From a virus: a DNA stretch of 25,600 nucleotides. The first letter of the stretch is position 1. Every line of letters starts with the position of its first letter. The position numbers and the translations under genes are program-made. The stretch spans positions 1 through 25,600 of the IMG/VR virus record IMGVR_UViG_3300046010_004557; one strand, given 5' to 3'. Shown piece by piece: positions 16,386-23,130 of this stretch. Under the pieces are notes generated by a model. That model saw only the letters and a program-made list of their open reading frames with translations. It was not told where the DNA came from and ran no database searches.

Positions 16386-16494
16386 GCGCCGCGACGATAT
16401 AGATGGCTATCGCAGTTTCTCCGCGCATGAAGCAATAAATGATGCCGTATACGACGCCGGTCAATAAATATCCCATCAAGGAATCGTAGCACAT
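16264..16494 (-). CDS. Possible antisense small membrane protein
   Basis: A 76-codon minus-strand frame covers the 107-base gap between two plus-strand genes and the last 122 bases of the upstream one. Two hydrophobic segments (YLLTGVVYGIIYCFM and AIAIYIVAALICAASAVVGG) precede a basic tail rich in Arg, as in a small inner-membrane protein. AAGG lies eight bases before its ATG on that strand. The ATG falls opposite the start of the next plus-strand gene. Against it: no other minus-strand gene lies in the virion block, and the last third is a plain shadow of coding sequence. It may be chance. Confidence 0.25.
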   Translation of the reverse strand: MCYDSLMGYLLTGVVYGIIYCFMRGETAIAIYIVAALICAASAVVGGAIRQRADQLQASSPARTRQPWLRRLLRLT

Positions 16495-17647
16495 GGCAAA
16501 TGCCTTGAACGCGAAGAATCTGCCATTTACTCAGCCTGGGGCTGGCTTGGCATTGGGTGGCGTGACCGACCGCAACCTCTATGCGAAATACGACAAGCTG
16601 CGTGGCGTCCGCGACGAAAAGGCCGGTGGATCGCGTCAGCTATGGCAGAACCTGTCCCGCTACACCACGACCCCGCAAGCGGCCAAACTCGACCCAGAGC
16701 AAGGCCGGCTGTTCAACGAGTACATGCAGACCGGGGTCAAACCCGCAGGACTGCAAGACGCCACCGCGTCGCGTGCAATGGATTGGGGCTTGCGTGAGGC
16801 TGGACGATTTCAGCAGCACAAGCCCATTTCCTTGCTTGAGAAGATAGCCGGCCCGGTTCTGACCATTGCCGCCTCCGCAATCCCTGTGATTGGCCCTTAC
16901 GCTGGCGCGGCGGTGGGCGCTTACATGGGGCAGCGGAACGGAGGTGGCGCGCTTGGCGGGCTTCTGGGCGCTGCTGGCGGCTATATGGGCGGCACATCAA
17001 TCGCCAATGCGGGCGGCGTCTCAGGCATTTACAACAGCGCAAGGAACGGACTTAGCAACCTTTTTGGCAGTGGTGGCGGATTCACCAATACCGGCGCGCT
17101 AGGCATCACCGGACTGCCGGGGGCGAACTTCGCCAGTATGCCGGGGGCCTTTCCTTCGACGCTAGGCGCTACTGGCTACGGCGCTAATGCGCTTGGTGCG
17201 TCAGGGGCTAACCTTGGACTCAATTTCGCGTCTGGCGCGATTAGAGGGCTTCCTGTGGGGGGCTACGGCAATTCCGCTATCGGTGGCGACCCCGCGAGTC
17301 TGTACACCCCGCAATCAATGGGACCGCCCAAGCCGTCGATAGGCGACCGCGTGCTTGATGTGGTCGGCAATCTGCCGGGGCTTCCAATGGGCGGCGCTCC
17401 GTCAGGCGGCGGTGGCGGTGGTCCGGCTATCTCAGGCCCCACAGAAACGCCGCCAATGGCCTTACCTCCCCCTGGCGCACCACCGCCCACGAATTCCTTC
17501 GACGTGTCTCTCATGGGCGCAGGAAAGGCTCCTGCGAATGCTTTAGCTATGTCCGGCATGGGGGCAGGGCTTCTGCCGGACAGGGGCATGGGTCGCGTGC
17601 CTGGCTATCAATTAAGGCCATTTGCTAATTACCTGATGAGACCGTAA
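16493..17647 (+). CDS. Gly/Pro-rich ejection-type virion protein
   Basis: The 384-residue protein follows AAGGAA. The first 110 residues are a folded, charged domain (KYDKLRGVRDEKAGGSRQLW, LDPEQGRLFNEYMQTG). Residues of about 115-165 are hydrophobic and Gly/Ala-rich (IAGPVLTIAASAIPVIGPYA, LGGLLGAAGGYMGG) and may enter membranes. The remainder is low-complexity Gly, Pro, Ala and Met, with PSGGGGGGPAISGP and PPMALPPPGAPPP. This is the fourth of the ejection block and resembles internal head proteins by composition only. The function is not recognised. A hairpin begins two bases after the stop, and the gap downstream is the only sizable break in the virion block. Confidence 0.6.
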   Translation: MANALNAKNLPFTQPGAGLALGGVTDRNLYAKYDKLRGVRDEKAGGSRQLWQNLSRYTTTPQAAKLDPEQGRLFNEYMQTGVKPAGLQDATASRAMDWGLREAGRFQQHKPISLLEKIAGPVLTIAASAIPVIGPYAGAAVGAYMGQRNGGGALGGLLGAAGGYMGGTSIANAGGVSGIYNSARNGLSNLFGSGGGFTNTGALGITGLPGANFASMPGAFPSTLGATGYGANALGASGANLGLNFASGAIRGLPVGGYGNSAIGGDPASLYTPQSMGPPKPSIGDRVLDVVGNLPGLPMGGAPSGGGGGGPAISGPTETPPMALPPPGAPPPTNSFDVSLMGAGKAPANALAMSGMGAGLLPDRGMGRVPGYQLRPFANYLMRP

Positions 17648-17648
17648 C

Positions 17649-17672
17649 CGAAGAATCAGCCCTGATTCGTCG
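17649..17672 (+). other. Hairpin after the ejection gene block
   Basis: CGA-A-GAATCA (17649-17658) pairs with TGATTC-G-TCG (17663-17672): nine pairs and one A-G mismatch around the loop GCCC. It begins two bases after the TAA of the preceding gene. No clear T-run follows, so it could be a Rho-associated or RNA-stability element rather than an intrinsic terminator. Confidence 0.55.
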
Positions 17673-17733
17673 GAATTTCGCGAGAACTTTAATAGGCGTG
17701 TCGGGATGCCGATTAATGCCGCCGTCATGTCTG

Positions 17734-17778
17734 TGTCCACAGCGATACCCAAAGGGGCATCGGACTGTCCACAGCGAT
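17734..17778 (+). repeat. 13-bp direct repeat upstream of the tail fibre gene
   Basis: TGTCCACAGCGAT occurs at 17734-17746 and again at 17766-17778, 32 bases apart, about three helical turns. AAAGGGG (17751-17757) just after the first copy can pair with CCCCTTT (17779-17785) just after the second. This lies within the 159-base gap before the tail fibre gene. A protein-binding site or late control element is possible. A TTTAAT at 17688-17693 is the best -10-like box in the gap, but no good -35 goes with it. Confidence 0.5.
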
Positions 17779-17806
17779 CCCCTTTTGCGCAGCACGCGAG
17801 GCTTTA

Positions 17807-18817
17807 ATGGCTACATATTTCAGATTGCTTGATGTCGGTAGGCAGTTCTTCGACTCAAACGGCGACCCGCTGAACGGCGGCAAGTTGTACACCTACGAAG
17901 CCGGCACGACAACAAACAAGGCCACGTATCAGGATGACGCCGGGGCAAGCGCGCACGCGAATCCGATTATTCTTGATTCGGCTGGCCGGGTGTCGGCGGA
18001 AGTCTGGGGTACGACCGGGGCGTACAAGCTCAAGCTAGACAACTCGCTAGACTCGAATATATGGACCCGCGACGACATCGTGGGATTCAACGACACGGCC
18101 GAGACTTCTGCGAGTGAGTGGATTGCGTCGGTACTGACGCCGACCTATGCCGGCGGGTCAACATTCACGTTCGCGGGCGACCAAACGACCGTTTACCACG
18201 CCGGCCGACGACTGAAAATCACGGACAATTCCGGGACTGTCTACGCCTCGATTATCAGTTCAGCTTTCGGCGCGAGCACGACCGTTACCGTAGATGTGGA
18301 TAACGGCGGCTCGCTGACATCGCCAGTTACCGCAGTTCAGTACGGCGTCATGTCGGCGGTGAATACCTCACACCCGCTTGCCTCTCCCGCGACGCTGTGC
18401 GCGTTCTACGCCGAGCCATCGGGCAATCAAGCTAGCATCGTGTCGGGCGCTTTAACGAAAATCCTCTATCAAACCGAGTCATACGACTACGGTTCAAACT
18501 ACGCCAGTAGTGCCTTTGTCGTGCCGAAAACGGGCATTTATCGATTAACGGCCGTTGTTCAAACATTGACCAGTCTAACCATCGGTAAGGTCGGCGTCGC
18601 TTGGTTTTCGATAGGTGGCGCTGCAACTCCGCTAGCCGGCACCCGCGAATCAATGGGCGGGACAGATTTTGTGACGCTGAATATATTCTATGAAGGCCCG
18701 CTAACAGCCGGCGATAGCGTGGCGGTGTACTTTAGCCATGACCTTGGGTCGGACGTTACCACAAACGCCAACGGAACTATTGCGGGCATGTTTTTTAGTG
18801 GATCGATGGTGGCCTAG
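17807..18817 (+). CDS. Tail fibre with head-binding-like N terminus and C1q-like C terminus
   Basis: The 336-residue protein opens with the podoviral fibre pattern: QFFDSNGDPLNGGKLYTYEAG, TTTNKATYQDDAGASAHANP and ILDSAGRVSAEVWGTTGAYKLKL. This N-terminal module attaches fibres and spikes to the virion. Residues of about 105-175 form a linker. Residues of about 195-336 look like a C1q/TNF jelly roll: FYAEPSG, YDYGSNYASSAFVVPKTGIY, LTAGDSVAVYF and the final GMFFSGSMVA. C1q-like trimers at fibre tips are known receptor-binding heads. GCGAGG precedes the ATG. The stop overlaps that of the convergent leftward operon. It is the likely host-recognition protein, perhaps with the beta-helix protein at 763-2601. 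Confidence 0.8.
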   Translation: MATYFRLLDVGRQFFDSNGDPLNGGKLYTYEAGTTTNKATYQDDAGASAHANPIILDSAGRVSAEVWGTTGAYKLKLDNSLDSNIWTRDDIVGFNDTAETSASEWIASVLTPTYAGGSTFTFAGDQTTVYHAGRRLKITDNSGTVYASIISSAFGASTTVTVDVDNGGSLTSPVTAVQYGVMSAVNTSHPLASPATLCAFYAEPSGNQASIVSGALTKILYQTESYDYGSNYASSAFVVPKTGIYRLTAVVQTLTSLTIGKVGVAWFSIGGAATPLAGTRESMGGTDFVTLNIFYEGPLTAGDSVAVYFSHDLGSDVTTNANGTIAGMFFSGSMVA

Positions 18818-19302
18818 TTATTTATCCGCAGCACTTTGAGCCCACATGCCTCAGCCGATACGCGCAGCGGGGATAAGTCGGCTTTGTTTGAGTACGTCAT
18901 GACCACGACGGATAGTTTGATTTCCGGCTGATAGGTGGTCGCCTCGTACCACGCCGCTGGCCGGCTGCGCTGGTGATGCCCGCTTCTGTGCCCGACGTTT
19001 CCTCCGCCGTAAAACGAACTGCCGTCGCTCGGGTCAAGTCCTTTGCATGTTGGATCGCAGACGTTCACAAAGGTAGTCACCCCGACGGGCAATCCGGGCG
19101 CGTCAACCTGGGCGAATCCGTCAATGTCTAGGATCTCTCCCGGCTGTACGTCATAGATTGACATGCGGCACATAGAATATGGGTTTTGCCATATTCGCAG
19201 CGGCACCGCAATATCAACCATAGGGCGCTCTGCCGTGTGGTAAAGAGTCGTGTCTGCGTAGGCAGATGCGGACAAAATGATGGCGATCATTGCTGTTTTC
19301 AC
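18814..19302 (-). CDS. Small exported protein at the end of the leftward operon
   Basis: A 162-residue product with a GTG start and signal peptide (MKTAMIAIILSASAYA, cleavage before DTTLY). The mature part has four or five cysteines (MCRMS, VCDPTCKG, EACGL), a Gly/His/Arg-rich stretch (GGGNVGHRSGHHQRSR) and beta-like ends, compatible with a disulfide-stabilised periplasmic or surface protein. No family is recognised. It is the last gene of the leftward operon, 25 bases after the Mom-like gene, and its stop overlaps the tail fibre stop by a few bases. An in-frame TGA just upstream of the GTG fixes the longest start. Superinfection exclusion or surface change is a guess from export and early-operon location. 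Confidence 0.7.
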   Translation of the reverse strand: MKTAMIAIILSASAYADTTLYHTAERPMVDIAVPLRIWQNPYSMCRMSIYDVQPGEILDIDGFAQVDAPGLPVGVTTFVNVCDPTCKGLDPSDGSSFYGGGNVGHRSGHHQRSRPAAWYEATTYQPEIKLSVVVMTYSNKADLSPLRVSAEACGLKVLRINN

Positions 19303-19327
19303 GGATCACCGCTCTTGGCGAGGGCAA

Positions 19328-19906
19328 TCATGGCGTAACGACCGGAGCGAGGCGGTAGATAAACCTGTACTTGGACACGCGCGGAATGCGTTGAATTTCC
19401 ACGCCCGCCGGGATATGCCCACGGCGGCTATACCGCTTGCCGCTTGCCGCATCAGCATAATCAAAGCGCGGGGTTTTACGATCATCGTCCGTTCGACCAT
19501 CTGCTTCCCAATTCGCTGCTTTGTATATCATCCCTGAGTGCCCCGCTGAAGGATCTGCGTACGACACCAGCACCTTTACTGCTGGGTAAACCGACTTAAT
19601 GTGCCGGATAGCGCGGGCGATAAGGTAGGTTTCCGCATTTTGCGGAACACTATCGTCCACCCACAATCGCGCCAGTTCCCAGGTCGCGCCGCCGTACCGC
19701 TTGGCGGTTTCGCGCGGCGGCAACGCAAAAACGATCACGCCCAGCAACACGTCTTGCTTTTTCAGCGCTAACCGTAGAACACAAACACCGGGCCAACGGC
19801 CCAGATAATGTCGGCGGATCATTGCGTTTGCAGCGTCCTTGGTGACTGACACAACGACACAACTTGAACGCCATGTCTTGTCAAATGTTGGGCAATCCGG
19901 TTTCAC
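19328..19906 (-). CDS. mom: Mom-like adenine modification protein (GNAT fold)
   Basis: The 192-residue protein carries the conserved set of the Mom family: RRHYLGRWP (31-39), VLLGVIVFALPPRETAKRYG, WELARLWV (76-83), RNAE-like QNAETYLIARAIRHIK (89-104), LVSYADPSAGHSGMIYKAAN (113-132) followed by Trp133, and DGRTDDDRKTPR. In phage Mu, Mom converts a fraction of adenines to N6-(methylcarbamoyl)adenine, which blocks many restriction enzymes; the His-Tyr pair at 33-34 and Asp118 align by eye with residues considered important in Mu Mom. The GTG start overlaps the preceding stop (GTGA) after AGGAG. No com-like translational activator is seen; the upstream gene encodes a coiled coil. Its role here would be protection of phage DNA. 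Length and motifs are complete. Confidence 0.85.
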   Translation of the reverse strand: MKPDCPTFDKTWRSSCVVVSVTKDAANAMIRRHYLGRWPGVCVLRLALKKQDVLLGVIVFALPPRETAKRYGGATWELARLWVDDSVPQNAETYLIARAIRHIKSVYPAVKVLVSYADPSAGHSGMIYKAANWEADGRTDDDRKTPRFDYADAASGKRYSRRGHIPAGVEIQRIPRVSKYRFIYRLAPVVTP

Positions 19907-20391
19907 TCGGCGCTCCTGGCAAGGGCTGCTTGAAGCATATTGGCGCAGGTATACCCGCGCGCATGTCCGTCACCGTGGCCAAATAAAACAACTTCTCCAA
20001 CAGCCTGCCGCAACTCCCGCAGCCGCGCCTCTGCGGATTCGCGGGCGCTGAAAAGGTGGGCAGCATAATCCTCGGCTCGTTTGACTTCTGATGCCAGCCT
20101 CGCCGCTTCTGCGCGCAGTTCGGTAGCAGTTCGCAAATGCTCCGCTGCGCCCTCCGCGTTATTAATGGCTAACTGCGCGGCCGCATCGCGTTGCTGTTCA
20201 GCCTCGGCGAGTTTGGCGCGTAGTTCGTCATTCGCTGCGCCCATTGCAAGAATGCCGCGTGACAGGCCATCGCACTCTTGCCGTATCGACAGCACTTCGC
20301 CGCCGATGTCTATTGGCTGACCTGCGTCTACGTCAACGACGCCTTGCGCTTTCCCCAGAATCACGCCGAGGTTTTTGATATAGCCGCTCAT
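19903..20391 (-). CDS. Coiled-coil protein of the early operon
   Basis: The ATG at 20391 follows GGGGGAGA at ideal spacing and gives 162 residues; an upstream TTG at 20415 is less likely. The first 55 residues are mixed, including DVDAGQPIDIGGEVLSIRQE. Residues of about 58-130 form a long helix rich in Ala, Glu, Arg and Leu (LRAKLAEAEQQRDAAAQLAI and LRAEAARLASEVKRAEDYAA), a probable coiled coil. The tail is GHGDGHARGYTCANMLQAALA. This pattern is common in phage early proteins of unknown function. It lies between the SSB-like gene and the Mom-like gene, is coupled to the latter by GTGA, and its own start falls one base after the stop of a 16-codon mini-frame. Confidence 0.75.
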   Translation of the reverse strand: MSGYIKNLGVILGKAQGVVDVDAGQPIDIGGEVLSIRQECDGLSRGILAMGAANDELRAKLAEAEQQRDAAAQLAINNAEGAAEHLRTATELRAEAARLASEVKRAEDYAAHLFSARESAEARLRELRQAVGEVVLFGHGDGHARGYTCANMLQAALARSAE

Positions 20392-20392
20392 T

Positions 20393-20443
20393 TCATCTCC
20401 CCCCAGCGCCGCCAAAGTAGATAATGCCGTCGTGGTTTTCCAT
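20393..20443 (-). CDS. Possible 16-residue peptide or leader frame
   Basis: A perfect AGGAGG (20448-20453) that overlaps the stop of the SSB-like gene precedes ATG 20443 by four bases. The frame MENHDGIIYFGGAGGR ends at TGA 20393-20395, one base before the start of the coiled-coil gene. Its very strong ribosome site and exact fit suggest it is translated, either as a tiny peptide or to couple the two larger genes. The length is too short for any family assignment. Confidence 0.4.
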   Translation of the reverse strand: MENHDGIIYFGGAGGR

Positions 20444-20451
20444 GATTCCTC

Positions 20452-20727
20452 CTAAAACGGCAGGTCTGAGTCGAATCCGTCATCATCAACCGGCGCGGCT
20501 TTCCTCGGCGCTTCCCCGTCTCGCGGTTTCGGGTCGTACAGGTTGGCGGTGATTCGCATATCGCCTTCCTTGCGCGGGAAGGCTGCGAGGTTTACGTCGG
20601 CGTTAAGCGTCAAATAATCGCCATACTGGCCGCTGTGCATGTGGCCGATGATGGTGTATCGCTTGCGCTCGACGCCGCTGCGGTCGTTGTACTTGGTCGT
20701 GATAACGACGTTTTTAAGGATGGTCAT
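20452..20727 (-). CDS. Probable single-stranded DNA-binding protein
   Basis: A 91-residue protein whose middle, YTIIGHMHSGQYGDYLTLNA, reads like the strands of an OB fold, and whose end is acidic with a terminal DDDGFDSDLPF. That ending closely copies the SSB C-terminal tail (DDDIPF-type) which docks recombination and replication proteins. It sits between the zinc-HNH-like and coiled-coil genes, near Erf, as expected for a phage recombination cassette in which SSB coats DNA for annealing. The length is short against bacterial SSB (about 170 aa). The ATG overlaps the preceding stop (ATGA). The tail motif is strong; the OB fold is inferred. Confidence 0.65.
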   Translation of the reverse strand: MTILKNVVITTKYNDRSGVERKRYTIIGHMHSGQYGDYLTLNADVNLAAFPRKEGDMRITANLYDPKPRDGEAPRKAAPVDDDGFDSDLPF

Positions 20728-21158
20728 GCGGGCTTCCTCGTGTAAGAACCTAAAGATAAATGCCTCTCAGCATGATGAGGCTGGCAAAGCCAGACAACAT
20801 CGAGCGGGCGGTCATAGTTGTCGTGGTGTCCGTGAGACTTTGGGTTACCGCATATCACGCACGGCGCTCGGAACAAGTCGCCGCGCCTTATGGCGTTTCT
20901 GACGTCGTACTTGGCGCGTTGCTGGTGGGGATTCCGCTCATTAAAAGCGCGATGAGAAATCGCCGCTCTATCTCGGTTCCTTACATGCCACGCGCGGATT
21001 GCGCGGCTCATTGTGACCCTGCCGCGCTCCGTTTTTGCCCACGCGTTTTTGCATGGAACGCAGACATAATTACCTTTGCGCAGCATGTAGTCCTTGATTT
21101 CAATCGGCGCGGAGCAATTCCGGCACGATCCAATCTCGCCCAGGACGTACTTTTTCAT
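20724..21158 (-). CDS. Zinc-binding HNH-like protein
   Basis: The coupled ATG at 21158 (ATGA with the Erf stop) gives 144 residues; a longer frame to 21263 lies inside the Erf gene and is ignored. The N terminus has two CxxC pairs (Cys12/15 and Cys33/36), a zinc ribbon. The C terminus has CVICG (Cys100/103), HGHHDNYDRPL (109-119) and WLCQPHHAERH (123-133), the Cys/His arrangement seen in phage HNH or endonuclease VII-like zinc modules. Between them lies a basic helical region. As it sits between Erf and the SSB-like gene, a recombination nuclease or an accessory zinc protein is plausible; a homing endonuclease is the alternative. The catalytic class cannot be settled by eye. Confidence 0.65.
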   Translation of the reverse strand: MKKYVLGEIGSCRNCSAPIEIKDYMLRKGNYVCVPCKNAWAKTERGRVTMSRAIRAWHVRNRDRAAISHRAFNERNPHQQRAKYDVRNAIRRGDLFRAPCVICGNPKSHGHHDNYDRPLDVVWLCQPHHAERHLSLGSYTRKPA

Positions 21159-21982
21159 TGTTCGCCCCCCATTAAAGAGCGCCGCGCAGCGCTCCATGCG
21201 TCCGACTTCATAATGGCCCGTTCGCTGGTCGAAAATATTCCGCCACGAGTAGGCGCAACCCACAAAGCCCTTTTTGTCTCATCATCCACTTCGGCCCATG
21301 CCTCAACGGCTCGATCAAGTTCGCCGTCGCGGATGGCAATCTTGACTGCATAGATGGTCTCGAAGTAATCACGCACTGCCTCGTTGTGAGTGCGCAGAGA
21401 ATCAACATTTGCCACCCCCGCTGATTTACCGTCGTCGTCGTCATTGGCCGAGGCGATACCTAGAACGCCTATCAATGTGTATCGCTGCAAGTACGTTACG
21501 GCAGACCCGCGCTGCTGAATGTCATTCTTCGCCCCGGAGTCGTCAGGCATTGCGGACATGGAGTTATGCTCGCTGTGCCCGTCGCAGTGAGACAGGATGC
21601 AGGACACCTCGATCTGGTGTTCCTTGCCTTTGTCGTCTATCTCCCATCGGAAGGTCAGGCCGCACTCTGAGAGAGGCTGCTTAACCTGCCGAATGATTCC
21701 CGGCAAGCTGGCGTACTTGTACTTAAACGAGTTGCCGCCGCCTTCCTTGTCCTTGACGATTTCAGGGCACAAAGACTGAAACCGTGCGCGAGCAGCATGG
21801 AACGCTTTACGTGCCTGTTCGGCCTCCCAGCGTTCATGCAGGGCCATGAGCTTTTCAAGCTGGTCAACCTGCGCGCCACGCTCGACGGCTATCGTCATCA
21901 ACGCGAAAGGCGTCTGCGCCGGGGTGATTTGCATGGGCGGGATTATCTCTATGCCGCCCGGTTCAATTGATACTGCGCTCAT
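21155..21982 (-). CDS. erf: Erf-type single-strand annealing protein
   Basis: The 275-residue protein shows the ERF signature: FQSLCPEIVKDKEGGGNSFK, YKYASLPGIIRQVKQPLSEC followed by GLTFRWEID, and SAVTYLQRYTLIGVLGIASA followed by NDDDDGKSA. In P22 and relatives, Erf binds single strands and anneals them during recombination and circularisation of the injected genome. The C-terminal region (about 185-275) is acidic and helical, likely the variable partner-binding part. Start ATG at 21982 follows GAGGGG and overlaps the stop of the acidic microprotein gene upstream. It is the best-recognised gene of the leftward operon. Confidence 0.9.
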   Translation of the reverse strand: MSAVSIEPGGIEIIPPMQITPAQTPFALMTIAVERGAQVDQLEKLMALHERWEAEQARKAFHAARARFQSLCPEIVKDKEGGGNSFKYKYASLPGIIRQVKQPLSECGLTFRWEIDDKGKEHQIEVSCILSHCDGHSEHNSMSAMPDDSGAKNDIQQRGSAVTYLQRYTLIGVLGIASANDDDDGKSAGVANVDSLRTHNEAVRDYFETIYAVKIAIRDGELDRAVEAWAEVDDETKRALWVAPTRGGIFSTSERAIMKSDAWSAARRSLMGGEQ

Positions 21983-22140
21983 TTCCCCTCCTCAAAGTCC
22001 AATTCTTTAAGCCCATCATCGGGCAGATCCTCATAATCCTCATCCTTCGTGTATTCCAGGCCCCGCAAATCATCGTCAAGCAGGTCGGTCACGGTCGCCC
22101 CTTCGTCGGGGTCGAAGTCGAATATCTTGCGCTTGCTCAT
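21979..22140 (-). CDS. Acidic 53-residue protein upstream of Erf
   Basis: ATG 22140 follows GGTGGGG and the frame ends in ATGA with the Erf start. Of 53 residues about 20 are Asp or Glu and 7 are basic, e.g. LLDDDLRGLEYTKDEDYEDL, so the net charge is strongly negative. No motif is known. The two-sided ATGA overlaps show a real gene. Its charge would suit a DNA-mimic or a partner of DNA-binding proteins, but this is inference. Confidence 0.7.
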   Translation of the reverse strand: MSKRKIFDFDPDEGATVTDLLDDDLRGLEYTKDEDYEDLPDDGLKELDFEEGK

Positions 22141-22304
22141 TTCCCCACCTCCATCACCGCCAGCGCGAAAGTCGCCGCCGACACCAAAACCACCACAGCG
22201 TAGGCGATGCCCTCGCTGAGTACGTGGCGCAGATTGTCGCGGTCCATTGCCTTACTGCGAGCCTTTTCGGCAGCGCGGTAAGCGTAATCGGTTGATGTGC
22301 TCAT
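22137..22304 (-). CDS. Small single-pass membrane protein
   Basis: A 55-residue protein starting at ATG 22304 after GAGGTG. The first 33 residues are charged (DYAYRAAEKARSKAMDRDNL), followed by one membrane segment (IAYAVVVLVSAATFALAVM) and a four-residue tail. Overlaps of ATGA type join it to both neighbours. The function is unknown; the topology is probably N-terminus inside given the basic residues before the segment. Confidence 0.7.
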   Translation of the reverse strand: MSTSTDYAYRAAEKARSKAMDRDNLRHVLSEGIAYAVVVLVSAATFALAVMEVGK

Positions 22305-22678
22305 GATTCACCTCGCGCTTTAAGCAATGCGGTTTGCGCAATCTCTAGTAGGCCAACATCAAAATTGAATTTACTGGCCCAATTGACGCGCTTAGATTCT
22401 TGCAGCAATAGGTCGAGCGCTTCGTAAAGCAGTGGCGCGGCGCAAATCAGGTTGACGTTAGCGGCTCGCTCATCAATTGGCTCGTCCGTCATGTCCAGTT
22501 CGGCTATCTCAATGTCGCCGTAAGGCTCTTCGTCGCAGTCGTATTCTCCGCTAACAAGCTGAGTGAACCCGTCATCGGACAGGACCGGCGCAGATGAAAC
22601 CCCAACAATCCGAACGCATGGATATGGATCGTCGCTTTCAACAAAGCTCCAAGGCCCCGGCGTAAATTCAACGCTCAT
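22301..22678 (-). CDS. Small phage protein with TPGPW and AANxxLI motif
   Basis: The ATG at 22678, in an ATGA overlap with the preceding gene, gives 125 residues; a frame extension to 22720 inside that gene is ignored. It begins EFTPGPWSFVES and contains RAANVNLICAAPLLYEALDLLL, a pairing (TPGPW ... AANARLIAAAPELLEAL) very common in short early phage proteins of unknown role. The acidic middle (about 40-75) is variable. It belongs to the cluster of small genes at the promoter end of the leftward operon. Confidence 0.75.
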   Translation of the reverse strand: MSVEFTPGPWSFVESDDPYPCVRIVGVSSAPVLSDDGFTQLVSGEYDCDEEPYGDIEIAELDMTDEPIDERAANVNLICAAPLLYEALDLLLQESKRVNWASKFNFDVGLLEIAQTALLKARGES

Positions 22679-23076
22679 GACTGATACTCCTTCGCATCCG
22701 CATACCGCTCGCGCTGCCATTCTGCCTGCTGTTCGGCCCGTTCTTCACGCGCAATCAGCGCGGTCAGTTCGTGCTCTGCCCGCACTTCAAGTATTGCCGC
22801 GTCAACCGTCCACGCAATGCCTTCCCAGAAGCGCTTTTGCAGGTATATGGCAGCCATCTCAGACTCCATGCCGCAAGCGAACAATGCAAGCGTGCGGCAC
22901 TCGTCGGGCGTGTTAGATCCGCTGAGCATGGCTTCGTCTAAGTCGATGTCATTCGCAGTGTCCAGCCATGCGCGGATAATCTCGCCGCGCAAGTCTGCCG
23001 GAATGTCTGACGCGTCATCAATGGCGTCGCCACCACGCCGCGTATCTTCAAGTAATTCCGCGATTATGTTTTTCAT
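22675..23076 (-). CDS. Acidic helical protein of unknown function
   Basis: The 133-residue protein starts at ATG 23076 after GAGGGGAAT. It is largely helical and acidic, with LRGEIIRAWLDTANDIDLDE near the start, SEMAAIYLQKRFWEGIAW in the middle and a charged tail REERAEQQAEWQRERYADAK. No known motif is seen. The stop overlaps the next start (ATGA). It is a typical small early phage gene. Confidence 0.65.
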   Translation of the reverse strand: MKNIIAELLEDTRRGGDAIDDASDIPADLRGEIIRAWLDTANDIDLDEAMLSGSNTPDECRTLALFACGMESEMAAIYLQKRFWEGIAWTVDAAILEVRAEHELTALIAREERAEQQAEWQRERYADAKEYQS

Positions 23077-23091
23077 ATTCCCCTCGCTGTT

Positions 23092-23115
23092 AAAAAAGCG
23101 GTGTCCGGTGCCCGC
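23092..23115 (-). terminator. Weak terminator-like element in the leftward operon
   Basis: On the minus strand GCGG (23115-23112) and CCGC (23101-23098) frame a 10-base loop and are followed by six T residues (23097-23092). The stem is only four GC pairs, so termination would be inefficient. It sits in the 54-base gap between two genes, the largest in this operon, and could attenuate transcription. Confidence 0.3.
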
Positions 23116-23130
23116 AAGTGGAGAGTTCGT

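Noticed and set aside
18790-18830. Bidirectional terminator at the convergent gene ends
   Set aside because: TTTTTT is present near 18791, but no stem can be formed beside it on either strand.
20760-21353. 197-codon plus-strand frame opposite the HNH-like and Erf genes
   Set aside because: Antisense to two coupled genes with conserved motifs; no support in composition or start site.
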